A DNA stretch of 64,000 bases from Christiangramia sediminis (GCF_020552705.1 NZ_JAJBZG010000004.1:62001-126000), one strand, 5' to 3'. Positions 1 through 6,762 are shown, counted from the stretch's first letter. Notes: generated by a model from the sequence alone, not told the origin. Numbers and translations: made by a program.

Positions 1-179
1 ACTCTTATGCTTAATAGATCTCCTACCTGTATCCGGTAGGGTTTGCGCAATCGCTCAACCTGGATTATGCTGTCTGCCTCTTCTTCATATTCCTGAAGAT
101 AAGACATCTGCTTGGTAGATACGCAGGAGGTTAAGGCTAGTATTGCAGCGAATAAAAACAAAAAAGATTTAAATCGCAT
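1..179 (-). CDS. Polysaccharide export outer-membrane lipoprotein, N-terminal fragment
   Basis: The frame runs off the left edge, so only about 59 N-terminal codons are visible. A charged start and hydrophobic stretch end in the lipobox LTSC, giving a lipid-anchored Cys at residue 19, so the protein should be exported and lipidated. Near residue 50 the segment YRIQVGDLLSIRV matches the beginning of the Poly_export (Wza-like) domain of lipoproteins that pass capsule or exopolysaccharide through the outer membrane. The ATG is the only good start, because the next upstream ATG is followed at once by a stop. A polysaccharide locus probably continues to the left; that is inference. Confidence 0.8.
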   Translation of the reverse strand, partial: MRFKSFLFLFAAILALTSCVSTKQMSYLQEYEEEADSIIQVERLRKPYRIQVGDLLSIR

Positions 180-201
180 AAAGGGCTTCACATTGTTTTA
201 A

Positions 202-231
202 CAAATATAGTTTTTACAGGCAAATATCAAA
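202..231 (-). promoter_or_regulatory. Bacteroidota-type promoter of the export lipoprotein gene
   Basis: On the minus strand TTTG (228-231) is followed after 18 nt by TATATTTG (202-209), matching the -33 TTTG / -7 TAnnTTTG pattern of the Bacteroidota housekeeping sigma factor. The -7 box ends 22 nt before the start codon. No other gene is available for it to serve. Confidence 0.6.
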
Positions 232-253
232 ACTTTAGAAAGGAATTAAGTTA

Positions 254-330
254 TTGTCTGTTGTCTGTTGTCTGTTGTCTGTTGTCTGTTGTCTGTTGTC
301 TGTTGTCTGTTGTCTGTTGTCTGTTGTCTG
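254..330. repeat. Perfect heptamer tandem array, TTGTCTG x 11
   Basis: Eleven uninterrupted identical copies of the 7-mer TTGTCTG fill 77 bp between the lipoprotein gene promoter and a dispersed palindromic repeat. No coding function is apparent. It lies just upstream of the -33 box of the leftward promoter, so copy-number change would alter upstream spacing only. The units are directly abutting, with no spacers, so it is not a CRISPR. Perfect copies imply recent expansion by slippage. Confidence 0.97.
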
Positions 331-383
331 GTAAAGTTTATCAAAATTTCTTAACTCGTACTTTGTAATTCATTTTTTTTAAT

Positions 384-502
384 GTCATTTCGAACGAAGT
401 GCAGCGAAGTGAGAAATCTCATGCTAAAAATTCGAATAACGCTCAATAGAAGAACCAAATTCCGTTTAGTAAGAGACTCTTCGTTGCACTCAGAGTGACA
501 AT
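384..502. repeat. Dispersed palindromic repeat, outward pair
   Basis: The left half begins GTCATTTCGAACGAAGTG and ends GAGAAATCTC (384-420). The right half, ending near 502, reads in reverse complement as TGTCACTCTGAGTGCAACG followed by AAGAGTCTC. The two halves are related inverted copies separated by about 50 bp of non-repeated DNA. This is the same element family as at 557, 5647, 10315, 10444, 12023, 12751 and 13339. It has no coding capacity and resembles REP/MITE elements. Confidence 0.8.
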
Positions 503-556
503 TAACAACCAAACAAAGATCCAACATAGAGAATAGGGATCCAGATAACTTTTTAC

Positions 557-641
557 TGTCATTTCGAAGGAGCATAGCGACTGAGAAATCTCAATAATTT
601 GACTCACTCGAAAGAGATTTCTCCCTACGGTCGAAATGACA
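557..641. repeat. MITE-like element with perfect 11-bp terminal inverted repeats
   Basis: An 85-bp unit bounded by TGTCATTTCGA (557-567) and its exact reverse complement TCGAAATGACA (631-641). Inside lie a second inverted pair, GAGAAATCTC (583-592) and GAGATTTCTC (614-623). The whole can fold into a long hairpin. It is the best preserved complete copy in the window and defines the family ends. No target-site duplication is obvious. Confidence 0.85.
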
Positions 642-710
642 ACTCAGATATAAGAGGTGGGAGATTTTGAAATAAATGCAGGGTTATATTTTTTGTTCCA
701 TCTATTCCTC

Positions 711-737
711 CGTCATGCTGAACTTGTTTCAGCATCT
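711..737. repeat. Short hairpin repeat (CGTCATGCTGAAC type)
   Basis: CGTCATGCTGAAC is followed by TTGTTTCAGCATC, giving an imperfect hairpin with arms ATGCTGAA and TTCAGCAT. The sequence type is common as a dispersed short palindrome in Bacteroidota genomes (recollection, not tested here). It differs in sequence from the TGTCATTTCGA family and occurs once in this window. It directly precedes the heptad-phased DNA that leads into the ABC-F gene. Confidence 0.6.
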
Positions 738-855
738 TAACAGATAACCTATAACTGCTTATTGATCATTGTTTATTGATTATTACTAATTGATTAATCT
801 TACTTCGTACTTTTGAAACCAGAACGGAAAACATACAACCGAGAACATAGAACAT
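737..855 (+). repeat. Degenerate heptad-phased leader ending at the ABC-F start codon
   Basis: Cut into 7-mers from 737, this stretch shows families of related heptads in one phase: ATAACCT, ATAACTG; then CTTATTG, ATCATTG, TTTATTG, CTAATTG; then AGAACGG, AAAACAT, ACAACCG, AGAACAT, AGAACAT. The last unit ends on base 855, inside the ATG at 854-856. A -7-like box TACTTTTG (808-815) lies inside the array. The phasing is directly visible; that the region arose by heptamer expansion followed by decay is inference. Confidence 0.7.
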
Positions 856-2728
856 GAATTACCTCTCAGTAGAAAACATAGCTAAATCCTACGGCGAACG
901 CAGGCTTTTCGAAAATATCAGCTTCGGAATTAACAAAGACCAAAAAGTTGGCTTTGTAGCTAAGAATGGAACCGGTAAAACCAGCCTTTTAAATATTCTC
1001 GCAGGCACCGACTCCCCCGATGAAGGCCAGGTGATCTACCGTAACGATATTCGCGTAGCTTTCCTTTCCCAGGAACCCAACCTTGATCCCGAGCTTACCA
1101 TTGAACAAAGCATCTTTACCAGTGAAAACCCAACGCTTAAGGTAGTGGAACAATACGAAAAGGCCATGCTGAATCCGGAAGATGCCGATGCCCTTCAAAA
1201 AGCCATGGATGCTATGGAAGCAAATAACGCCTGGGATTTTGAGACCGAATTCAAACAGATTCTGTACAAGCTTAACCTGGAAGATCTTCAGGCGGTAGTA
1301 AAGAACCTTTCCGGCGGACAAAAAAAACGTCTCGCCCTGGCCAGAATGTTGTTGAAAAAACCGGATTTTATAATCCTGGATGAACCTACCAACCACCTTG
1401 ATCTGGATATGATAGAATGGCTGGAAGATTATTTTAAAAAGCAGGACTTCACCATTTTTATGGTCACTCACGACCGCTATTTCCTGGAAAGGGTCTGTAA
1501 TGAGATCATCGAACTGGAAGATGGCAAGCTTTATACTTATAAGGGAAACTACTCTTATTACCTCGATAAAAAGGAAGAAAGACATCAGCTGGAGGCTACA
1601 AATACCGATAAAGCCCAGCAGTTATATAAGAAAGAACTGGATTGGATGCGTCGCCAGCCCAAGGCCCGTACCACGAAATCCAAGTCACGTATCGAGGATT
1701 TTCATGAAATAAAGCATAGGGCAAGTCAGCGAAGACAGGATCATAAAGTTCAACTTGAACTTAATATGGAACGTCTGGGAAGTAAGATCGTGGAAATTCA
1801 TAATATCTCGAAAGAACTGGGTGGTAAGGAGCTAATAAATCATTTCAGCTATACTTTTCAAAAAGGTGAGCGCCTTGGGATCATAGGTAAGAACGGAACT
1901 GGAAAATCCACCTTTTTGAATATGCTTACCGGCAATATGAAACCAGACACGGGCAAAATAGTAATTGGCGAGACGGTCAAATTTGGTTATTATACCCAGA
2001 AAGGAATTAAAATAAAACCCGGCCAGAAAGTTATTGAAGTCATTAAAGAGTTTGGAGATTATATTCCGCTTAAAAAGGGCAGACAGATCTCAGCAGAGCA
2101 GCTTCTGGAAAGGTTTCTTTTCAGCAGAAAAAAACAATACGATTTTGTTGAAAAGCTCAGTGGTGGGGAAAAGAAAAGGCTTTACCTCTGTACAGTTTTA
2201 GTTCAGAATCCGAATTTTCTAATTCTGGATGAACCTACCAACGACCTGGATGTATTAACATTAAATGTCCTGGAGAACTTTTTACTCGACTTCCCCGGTT
2301 GCATCATCGTCGTTTCTCACGACCGTTATTTTATGGATAAGATCACAGATCACCTATTCGTATTTCAGGGGGAAGGTGAGATCACAGATTTTCCGGGAAA
2401 TTATACCGATTACAGGGAATACGAGGCTTCCAAGCCTAAGGCCGACAAATCGCCTTCGGAAGATACTCAGTCAAAAAAAGAGAAAAAGGAATATAAATCT
2501 AATAGCACAGGTCCTTCTTTAAGTTATAACGAGAAAAAGGAATATTCTAAGCTGGAAAAACAGATCGCCACGCTGGAAACTAAAAAAGAAGAAGTTCAGA
2601 AAAGATTCCTGCAGGAATTGGACGGAGATGAAGTAGCTGAGAATTCAATGAAGCTAAAAGAGATTGAAAATGAGATCGAAGCTAAAACTGAAAGATGGTT
2701 TGAGTTGATGGAGAAGCTTGAGCAGTGA
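854..2728 (+). CDS. uup: ABC-F family ATPase, Uup-like
   Basis: A soluble protein of 624 residues with two ABC cassettes and no membrane segment, as in ABC-F translation/ribosome-associated ATPases. Cassette 1 has Walker A KNGTGKT (about 37-43), signature LSGGQKKRLALARML and Walker B IILDEPTNHLD. A basic linker (KARTTKSKSRIEDF) joins it to cassette 2, with GKNGTGKS, LSGGEKKR and LILDEPTNDLD. The C-terminal 70 residues are charged and coiled-coil-like, the feature that separates Uup from EttA. The last codons and the stop lie inside a heptamer array, and the start codon closes another. Role inferred from family: ribosome rescue or assembly, possibly DNA-transaction effects as for E. coli Uup. 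Confidence 0.88.
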   Translation: MNYLSVENIAKSYGERRLFENISFGINKDQKVGFVAKNGTGKTSLLNILAGTDSPDEGQVIYRNDIRVAFLSQEPNLDPELTIEQSIFTSENPTLKVVEQYEKAMLNPEDADALQKAMDAMEANNAWDFETEFKQILYKLNLEDLQAVVKNLSGGQKKRLALARMLLKKPDFIILDEPTNHLDLDMIEWLEDYFKKQDFTIFMVTHDRYFLERVCNEIIELEDGKLYTYKGNYSYYLDKKEERHQLEATNTDKAQQLYKKELDWMRRQPKARTTKSKSRIEDFHEIKHRASQRRQDHKVQLELNMERLGSKIVEIHNISKELGGKELINHFSYTFQKGERLGIIGKNGTGKSTFLNMLTGNMKPDTGKIVIGETVKFGYYTQKGIKIKPGQKVIEVIKEFGDYIPLKKGRQISAEQLLERFLFSRKKQYDFVEKLSGGEKKRLYLCTVLVQNPNFLILDEPTNDLDVLTLNVLENFLLDFPGCIIVVSHDRYFMDKITDHLFVFQGEGEITDFPGNYTDYREYEASKPKADKSPSEDTQSKKEKKEYKSNSTGPSLSYNEKKEYSKLEKQIATLETKKEEVQKRFLQELDGDEVAENSMKLKEIENEIEAKTERWFELMEKLEQ

Positions 2729-2780
2729 GCAGTGAGCAGTGAGCAGTGAGCAGTGAGCAGTGAGCAGTGAGCAGTGAGCA
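2719..2780 (+). repeat. Heptamer tandem array TGAGCAG x 8.9 across a stop codon
   Basis: Nearly nine identical TGAGCAG units begin in the last sense codons (Leu-Glu-Gln) of the ABC-F gene and run 52 bp past it; the stop TGA is the first three bases of unit 2. Because 7 is not a multiple of 3, tandem TGAGCAG puts a stop in every frame. The array probably grew from the 3' end of the gene itself. Confidence 0.97.
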
Positions 2781-2880
2781 AAAATTAAAAAATCACTTTT
2801 ACTTCAATTTAATTATATCATAAGCTTTCAAAATTAAGCCTTCGAGAATATCGGCCTTTTGAAAATTTAATGTAAAACTT

Positions 2881-3175
2881 AAAAAGAAAGAACCTTGAAA
2901 TTTTAGGCTGTTTATTACTTTATAAAATAACTCTGAACTAGAAAAATAGGAATAATTAATATTCCAAAATATACAATTTTTAGTTTTATCTTTTTTGCAA
3001 GTGTAGTGCTTTCATGACGTTAAAAATTTTCGAAGCCCTGGAGAAAATTTAGTCATGGAAGTACGGTTTCAATTTGCGGTAGCAAAATTGAAAACACCTA
3101 CAAAAAAGTGTCCTTTTTTTGGTTCGTTTTTTTGGACAAGCAAAAAAATGAACAATCATGAAATTAGCATGATAA
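2881..3175. repeat. Dispersed non-coding repeat, copy A (diverged)
   Basis: This gene-free stretch shares two blocks with the copy at 4305: one ending AAATTTTAGGCTGTTT (near 2898-2914) and a TTTTTTTGGTTCGTTTTTT block followed by a GAAC-ended inverted arm (about 3114-3152). No start/stop pair with a plausible protein was found. The remaining part up to 3364 is AT-rich and contains only a weak inverted pair ACTTCT-N10-AGAAGT. The two copies bracket the methyltransferase gene. Confidence 0.55.
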
Positions 3176-3364
3176 CTATATTAAGTAAGATATAATGATC
3201 ATTCAAAGAAATCCGTCAATGTTACCCCACTTAAAGGCACGTACCATATTACTAGAACTTCTGAAAATGATTAGAAGTCTTCAATATTATTTGAAAAATA
3301 AAAAATCCGATTAAAATCATATTGTCCTCTTTCCACTTATTTGCAGAAAACTGATTATCGCTTA

Positions 3365-4201
3365 ATGCTCTTCCAATTAACCTCTTATTTAAAATTCTTA
3401 CTTAAAAGCCAAAACCAACATGGGCTCCACTCCCCTTTTGTATATGATCTGGTAACTAAATGTTTTTATGACAAAAGCTATCATGGAGGATATGAGCTTA
3501 TCAAAGATTATCGCAACGATCTTTTAAGGAATAAGAATTTGATTGAAGTTACCGATTTTGGGGCGGGCAGTCGGGTATTTAAATCTAATAGGCGACCTGT
3601 ATTTTCTATCGCTAAAAATGCCGGTATCACTTTACACCGCGCGAAATTAATACACCGACTTACAAAATATCTGAACATAAATAAGGCACTGGAATTAGGA
3701 ACTTCCCTCGGAATAGCCTCCTCGGCTATTGCTGCCAATAAAAAAACAAGTTTGATCACTATTGAGGGCTGCCCGGAAACATCAAAAGTTGTGAGGAAGC
3801 AGATCAAAAAATATGATCTCAATAATATTCAGCTAATGAATACCCGGTTTGAAACCGCTATTTCTCAGCTAAGCCCATATTTAAAGAACAAACAAGAGAC
3901 AACAGACAACGGACAACCTCCAAACTCCCAACCCCGAACCGACCAGAAATTCGACCTTATCTATTTTGACGGAAATCATCAGAAACAAGCAACTTTAAAT
4001 TATTTTAAAAAACTTCTTCCCACAGCTCATAACGATTCAGTGTTTATTTTTGATGACATCCACTGGTCACCTGAGATGGAAGAAGCCTGGGAAGAAATAA
4101 AAGCGAATCCCAAAGTCCAGGTAACCATAGACACCTACCAATGGGGCCTCGTATTTTTCAGAAAAGAACAGCAAAAACAGGATTTTACAATCAGAGTATA
4201 A
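3365..4201 (+). CDS. Class I SAM-dependent methyltransferase
   Basis: About 278 residues from the ATG; an upstream in-frame TTG would add eight. N-terminal HGLHSPFVYDLVTKCF is typical of a conserved Bacteroidota methyltransferase family. The nucleotide-binding region follows: ALELGTSLGIASSAIAA (motif I), ITIEGCPE (acidic end of strand 2), FDLIYFDGNH (motif near the active site) and FIFDDIHWS. Substrate unknown; the fold is like catechol O-methyltransferases. About residues 176-194 are a low-complexity Q/T/N/P insertion encoded by heptad-phased DNA, so this surface loop is probably a recent repeat insertion. The gene stands alone between two copies of a dispersed repeat. Confidence 0.8.
   Translation: MLFQLTSYLKFLLKSQNQHGLHSPFVYDLVTKCFYDKSYHGGYELIKDYRNDLLRNKNLIEVTDFGAGSRVFKSNRRPVFSIAKNAGITLHRAKLIHRLTKYLNINKALELGTSLGIASSAIAANKKTSLITIEGCPETSKVVRKQIKKYDLNNIQLMNTRFETAISQLSPYLKNKQETTDNGQPPNSQPRTDQKFDLIYFDGNHQKQATLNYFKKLLPTAHNDSVFIFDDIHWSPEMEEAWEEIKANPKVQVTIDTYQWGLVFFRKEQQKQDFTIRV
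3890..3945 (+). repeat. Heptad array inside a coding sequence
   Basis: Eight phased heptads: AAACAAG, AGACAAC, AGACAAC, GGACAAC, CTCCAAA, CTCCCAA, CCCCGAA, CCGACCA. They encode the low-complexity segment of the methyltransferase just before its FDLIYFDGNH motif. The style matches the degenerate arrays at 737, 5342 and 53093. Confidence 0.7.
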
Positions 4202-4304
4202 AACACTTATAATAGAGTTTATTATTTCAAGTATTAAATTTTGAATTCCTTTTATCCCGATAATTGGCGGCCTATCGAAAATTCAGCAAAGAATTTGAAG
4301 TGAA

Positions 4305-4440
4305 AGCACCGTAAAATTTTAGGCTGTTTGAGCAAAGCGAGTTCCTAAAATTTAGGTGCTAAACAATAAATTCAGCTCAATTTTCGTAAGCCTAGATTTT
4401 TTTGGTTCGTTTTTTCATCAATGGAAAAAATGAACTGAAA
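4305..4440. repeat. Dispersed non-coding repeat, copy B with two hairpins
   Basis: Contains an imperfect inverted pair GCACCGTAAAATTTTAGG / CCTAAAATTTAGGTGC separated by TGTTTGAGCAAAGCGAGTT-like DNA, then TTTTTTTGGTTCGTTTTTT with a partner arm ending AAAAAATGAAC. The same two blocks appear in copy A at 2881. It lies between the methyltransferase and the ABC ATPase genes and encodes nothing recognisable. Confidence 0.6.
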
Positions 4441-4508
4441 CACTCAATTACCAAATTTGTGTAACAAAAATCCTAATTTCACGTCATACAAGTGAAAATT
4501 CAGTCTTC

Positions 4509-5228
4509 ATGAGCAAAGTAATCGAGATTCGCAATATCACCAGGGATTTTCCTCTGGGACAGGAAGTGGTTAAAGTTTTAAAAGGCATAGACCTGGATAT
4601 AGATCGAGGAGAATATGTGGCAATTATGGGACCTTCAGGTTCTGGAAAATCTACTCTGATGAATCTTTTAGGTTGTCTGGATACTCCAACTTCAGGATCT
4701 TATATATTAAACGGAAAAGATGCCAGCCAGATGAGTGATGACGAACTTGCCGAGATCAGAAATAAGGAGATCGGTTTTGTTTTTCAAACCTTTAATCTTT
4801 TACCCAGAACAACTGCACTTGATAACGTCGCCTTACCCATGATCTATGCGGGGGCTTCAAAATCTGAAAGAGTTGAAAGGGCTCAGGATGTTTTAAGAAG
4901 TGTTGGCCTTGGAGACCGAATGGATCATAAACCAAATCAGCTATCTGGTGGACAAAGACAAAGGGTGGCCGTAGGAAGAGCTTTGGTTAATAAACCTTCT
5001 ATTATTCTTGCTGATGAACCTACCGGGAACCTGGATTCGAAAACTTCGGTAGAGATCATGAATCTTTTTGATGACATCCATGCCGCGGGAAATACAGTGA
5101 TTTTAGTAACCCACGAAGAAGATATTGCCAAACACGCCCACAGGGTCATTCGACTTATGGATGGTATGGTTGCAAGTGACGAAAGGAAAACAGTACTCAG
5201 TGAGCAGGGAGCAGACAGCAGAAGTTAA
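4509..5228 (+). CDS. ABC transporter ATP-binding protein, LolD/MacB type
   Basis: 239 residues, one ABC domain: Walker [10 protein letters not shown] (41-49), Q-loop [11 protein letters not shown], signature [16 protein letters not shown], Walker [13 protein letters not shown] and switch His in [21 protein letters not shown] and the LGCLD segment are typical of the MacB/LolD/FtsE group, which energises permeases of the FtsX-MacB_PCD type in lipoprotein release or extrusion. No permease gene is adjacent, so the partner must be elsewhere. The last ten residues ([10 protein letters not shown]) are encoded by degenerate heptads and have no family counterpart that I know. Confidence 0.85.
   Translation: MSKVIEIRNITRDFPLGQEVVKVLKGIDLDIDRGEYVAIMGPSGSGKSTLMNLLGCLDTPTSGSYILNGKDASQMSDDELAEIRNKEIGFVFQTFNLLPRTTALDNVALPMIYAGASKSERVERAQDVLRSVGLGDRMDHKPNQLSGGQRQRVAVGRALVNKPSIILADEPTGNLDSKTSVEIMNLFDDIHAAGNTVILVTHEEDIAKHAHRVIRLMDGMVASDERKTVLSEQGADSRS
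5195..5222 (+). repeat. Degenerate heptads forming a C-terminal tail
   Basis: Four phased units, ACTCAGT, GAGCAGG, GAGCAGA, CAGCAGA, end the ABC ATPase gene, with the TAA three bases later. GAGCAG is the same core as the perfect array after the ABC-F gene 2.4 kb upstream. Confidence 0.6.
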
Positions 5229-5280
5229 AAATTCAAATCATATTTTCATAGTCCCTCTTTAACCTATTACTTTTTCAGAA

Positions 5281-5318
5281 TCATTGCGAGCGAAGTAAAA
5301 CTAAGCGAAGCAATCCTT
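5281..5318. repeat. Palindromic-repeat relative (TCATTGCGAGCGAAGT type)
   Basis: TCATTGCGAGCGAAGT...AAGCGAAGCAATCC resembles the GTCATTNCGANCGAAGTG...GCGAAG left halves elsewhere in the window, in a variant with CAATCC instead of GAGAAATCTC. Non-coding, between the ABC ATPase and a small membrane-protein gene. Confidence 0.6.
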
Positions 5319-5341
5319 GATTTTGAAATTTTCGTTGCAAA

Positions 5342-5390
5342 GCCTGAACCCGGAACTATAAACTCCGAACTTCGTACTTTGAACTTCTAA
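5342..5390. repeat. Degenerate heptad array
   Basis: Seven phased units: GCCTGAA, CCCGGAA, CTATAAA, CTCCGAA, CTTCGTA, CTTTGAA, CTTCTAA. Six of seven begin with C and all end in A, with GAA at the end of four. It ends about 40 bp before the small gene at 5428. The 5596-5789 intergenic region has a shorter array of the same kind (ATTGTCA, ATTGCTC, ATTGAAA at 5625-5645). Confidence 0.65.
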
Positions 5391-5427
5391 AAAACTTTAT
5401 TACCTTGTATTTATTAAGATACTCACA

Positions 5428-5595
5428 ATGATTGATTTAGACCAGGAAACCTGGATTTATCTTGCTATAATAGCTGCTTTTTTAGCTTATTTTCTTTGGA
5501 ATTCACGCCGCAGTAAAAGGATCAAAAAAGAACGGAAGAACCGAAGTTTCCGAAAAAGATATTTAGCAAGAAAACGGGAAAGCGAAAGTCCATAA
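5428..5595 (+). CDS. Small single-span membrane protein, 55 residues
   Basis: An ATG-TAA frame of 55 codons. Residues 8-24 (TWIYLAIIAAFLAYFLW) form one membrane span, followed by a strongly basic tail of about 30 residues (RRSKRIKKERKNRSFRKRY). The positive-inside rule places the tail in the cytoplasm. Such short membrane proteins with basic tails are common and mostly unnamed in Flavobacteriia; function unknown. It stands alone between repeat-rich stretches. Confidence 0.55.
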   Translation: MIDLDQETWIYLAIIAAFLAYFLWNSRRSKRIKKERKNRSFRKRYLARKRESESP

Positions 5596-5646
5596 ATTCC
5601 CAAACGCACAACCAAAAACTGATTATTGTCAATTGCTCATTGAAAT

Positions 5647-5685
5647 TGTCATTTCGAGACGAAGCGAAGCGAAGTGAGAAATCTC
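5647..5685. repeat. Palindromic repeat, left half only
   Basis: TGTCATTTCGA followed by GACGAAGCGAAGCGAAGTG and GAGAAATCTC. It matches the left half of the family and lacks the right terminal repeat. The remaining sequence up to the adenosyltransferase start is C/A-rich with weak 7-bp periodicity. Confidence 0.75.
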
Positions 5686-5789
5686 ATCCTAACCTAAAAC
5701 TTTAAATCCAGAACCAAAACACACAACAGTCCTCAAACAACTACCCCCACCTGCCCGAAACTTTGTATTTTAGCCTAAAAGCTAAAAAC

Positions 5790-6362
5790 ATGAAAATTTA
5801 TACCAAAACCGGGGACAAAGGCACCACCTCATTATTTGGAGGCACCCGTGTTCCTAAACACCATATAAGAATTGAAAGCTACGGAACCGTTGATGAGCTA
5901 AACTCACACATAGGCTTATTACGAGATCAGAAGGTTGATAAAGAAACCTCAGAAATGCTGATCGAAATTCAGGATAGACTTTTTACCATCGGTTCCATTC
6001 TGGCCACCGATCCCGAAAAACAAAAACTAAAAAATGGCAAAGACCGGCTTAATATCCCTAAGATTTCCGATGAAGATATTGAGAAACTGGAGAAAGCCAT
6101 GGATAAAATGAACGAAGAACTTCCGGAGATGACACATTTCATCCTTCCCGGTGGTCATCAAAGCGTGTCATTCTGTCACATAGCCCGCTGTGTATGCCGC
6201 AGAGCTGAAAGACTTTCTACTGCTTTATATGACATCGAGACCTTTGATGAGAAGGTACTTATATATCTAAACCGACTATCCGACTACCTATTTGTGCTGG
6301 CACGGAAGTTGTCTAAAGAACTACATGCCGAAGAAATTCAATGGATCCCAAAAAAATCCTGA
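5790..6362 (+). CDS. pduO: Cob(I)alamin adenosyltransferase, PduO type
   Basis: 190 residues from the ATG that begins the conserved MKIYTKTGDKGTTSLFGG; an upstream in-frame start would add nine residues unlike the family. The enzyme moves the adenosyl group of ATP to reduced cobalamin, making coenzyme B12. The N-terminal KTGDKGTTSLFGG is the ATP-binding motif; RIESYGTVDELNSHIG and CRRAERL with YLNRLSDYLFVLAR near the C-terminus are the other hallmark segments. It lies alone, but B12-dependent IcmF, a MeaB-like chaperone and a BtuF-like protein are also in the window. Confidence 0.93.
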   Translation: MKIYTKTGDKGTTSLFGGTRVPKHHIRIESYGTVDELNSHIGLLRDQKVDKETSEMLIEIQDRLFTIGSILATDPEKQKLKNGKDRLNIPKISDEDIEKLEKAMDKMNEELPEMTHFILPGGHQSVSFCHIARCVCRRAERLSTALYDIETFDEKVLIYLNRLSDYLFVLARKLSKELHAEEIQWIPKKS

Positions 6363-6459
6363 TTCCTTCTAAATTTTGAAAAATCCTTTGCGAAAATTGC
6401 AAAGAATGGCAAAAATTATTATGTTCTTATCATTATTGTATAAATAATAGATTTTTTTC

Positions 6460-6491
6460 TTGGCTATTACGGCAAAAAAATTATTTTTGCC
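6460..6491 (+). promoter_or_regulatory. Promoter of the DUF2795 gene with an overlapping palindrome
   Basis: TTG (6460-6462), 19 nt, then TATTTTTG (6482-6489): a standard Bacteroidota promoter ending 25 nt before the ATG. The -7 box lies inside a perfect inverted repeat GGCAAAAA-N5-TTTTTGCC (6471-6491), an arrangement that would let a dimeric repressor block the polymerase. The operator role is inference. Confidence 0.55.
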
Positions 6492-6514
6492 AAAATTTAA
6501 AACCCGATTAATCA

Positions 6515-6736
6515 ATGTATTGGACATTAGAATTAGCATCTTATTTAAGCGATGCCCCCTGGCCGGCAACAAAAGACGAATTAATAGACTACGCAATTAG
6601 AACCGGGGCTCCGTTAGAGGTAGTTGAAAATTTGCAGGCAATTGAGGATGAGGGCGACTCATATGATTCTATTGAGGAGATCTGGCCGGATTATCCAACC
6701 GATGAAGATTACCTCTGGAATGAGGATGAATATTAA
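6515..6736 (+). CDS. DUF2795-type acidic small protein
   Basis: 73 residues, soluble, very acidic C-terminal half (DEGDSYDSIEEIWPDYPTDEDY). The N-terminal half, with LASYLSDAPWPATKDELIDYAIRTGAP, is typical of the short DUF2795 proteins found upstream of secA in Flavobacteriia (recollection). A molecular role is not known to me. It has its own promoter and is followed by a terminator-like hairpin, so it is probably transcribed separately from secA. Confidence 0.75.
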   Translation: MYWTLELASYLSDAPWPATKDELIDYAIRTGAPLEVVENLQAIEDEGDSYDSIEEIWPDYPTDEDYLWNEDEY

Positions 6737-6762
6737 ATTGACAACACGCAAAAAATAAGGAA

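Noticed and set aside
254-330. CRISPR array
   Set aside because: The 7-bp units abut directly with no spacers, and no cas genes are nearby.
989-1585. A 198-codon minus-strand frame opposite the ABC-F gene
   Set aside because: It lies wholly inside a well-conserved ATPase gene on the other strand and encodes no recognisable motif; a codon-structure shadow.
3341-3364. TTG start eight codons upstream for the methyltransferase
   Set aside because: The added residues do not match the family, whose proteins begin shortly before the hydrophobic LTSYLKFLL helix; the ATG is preferred.
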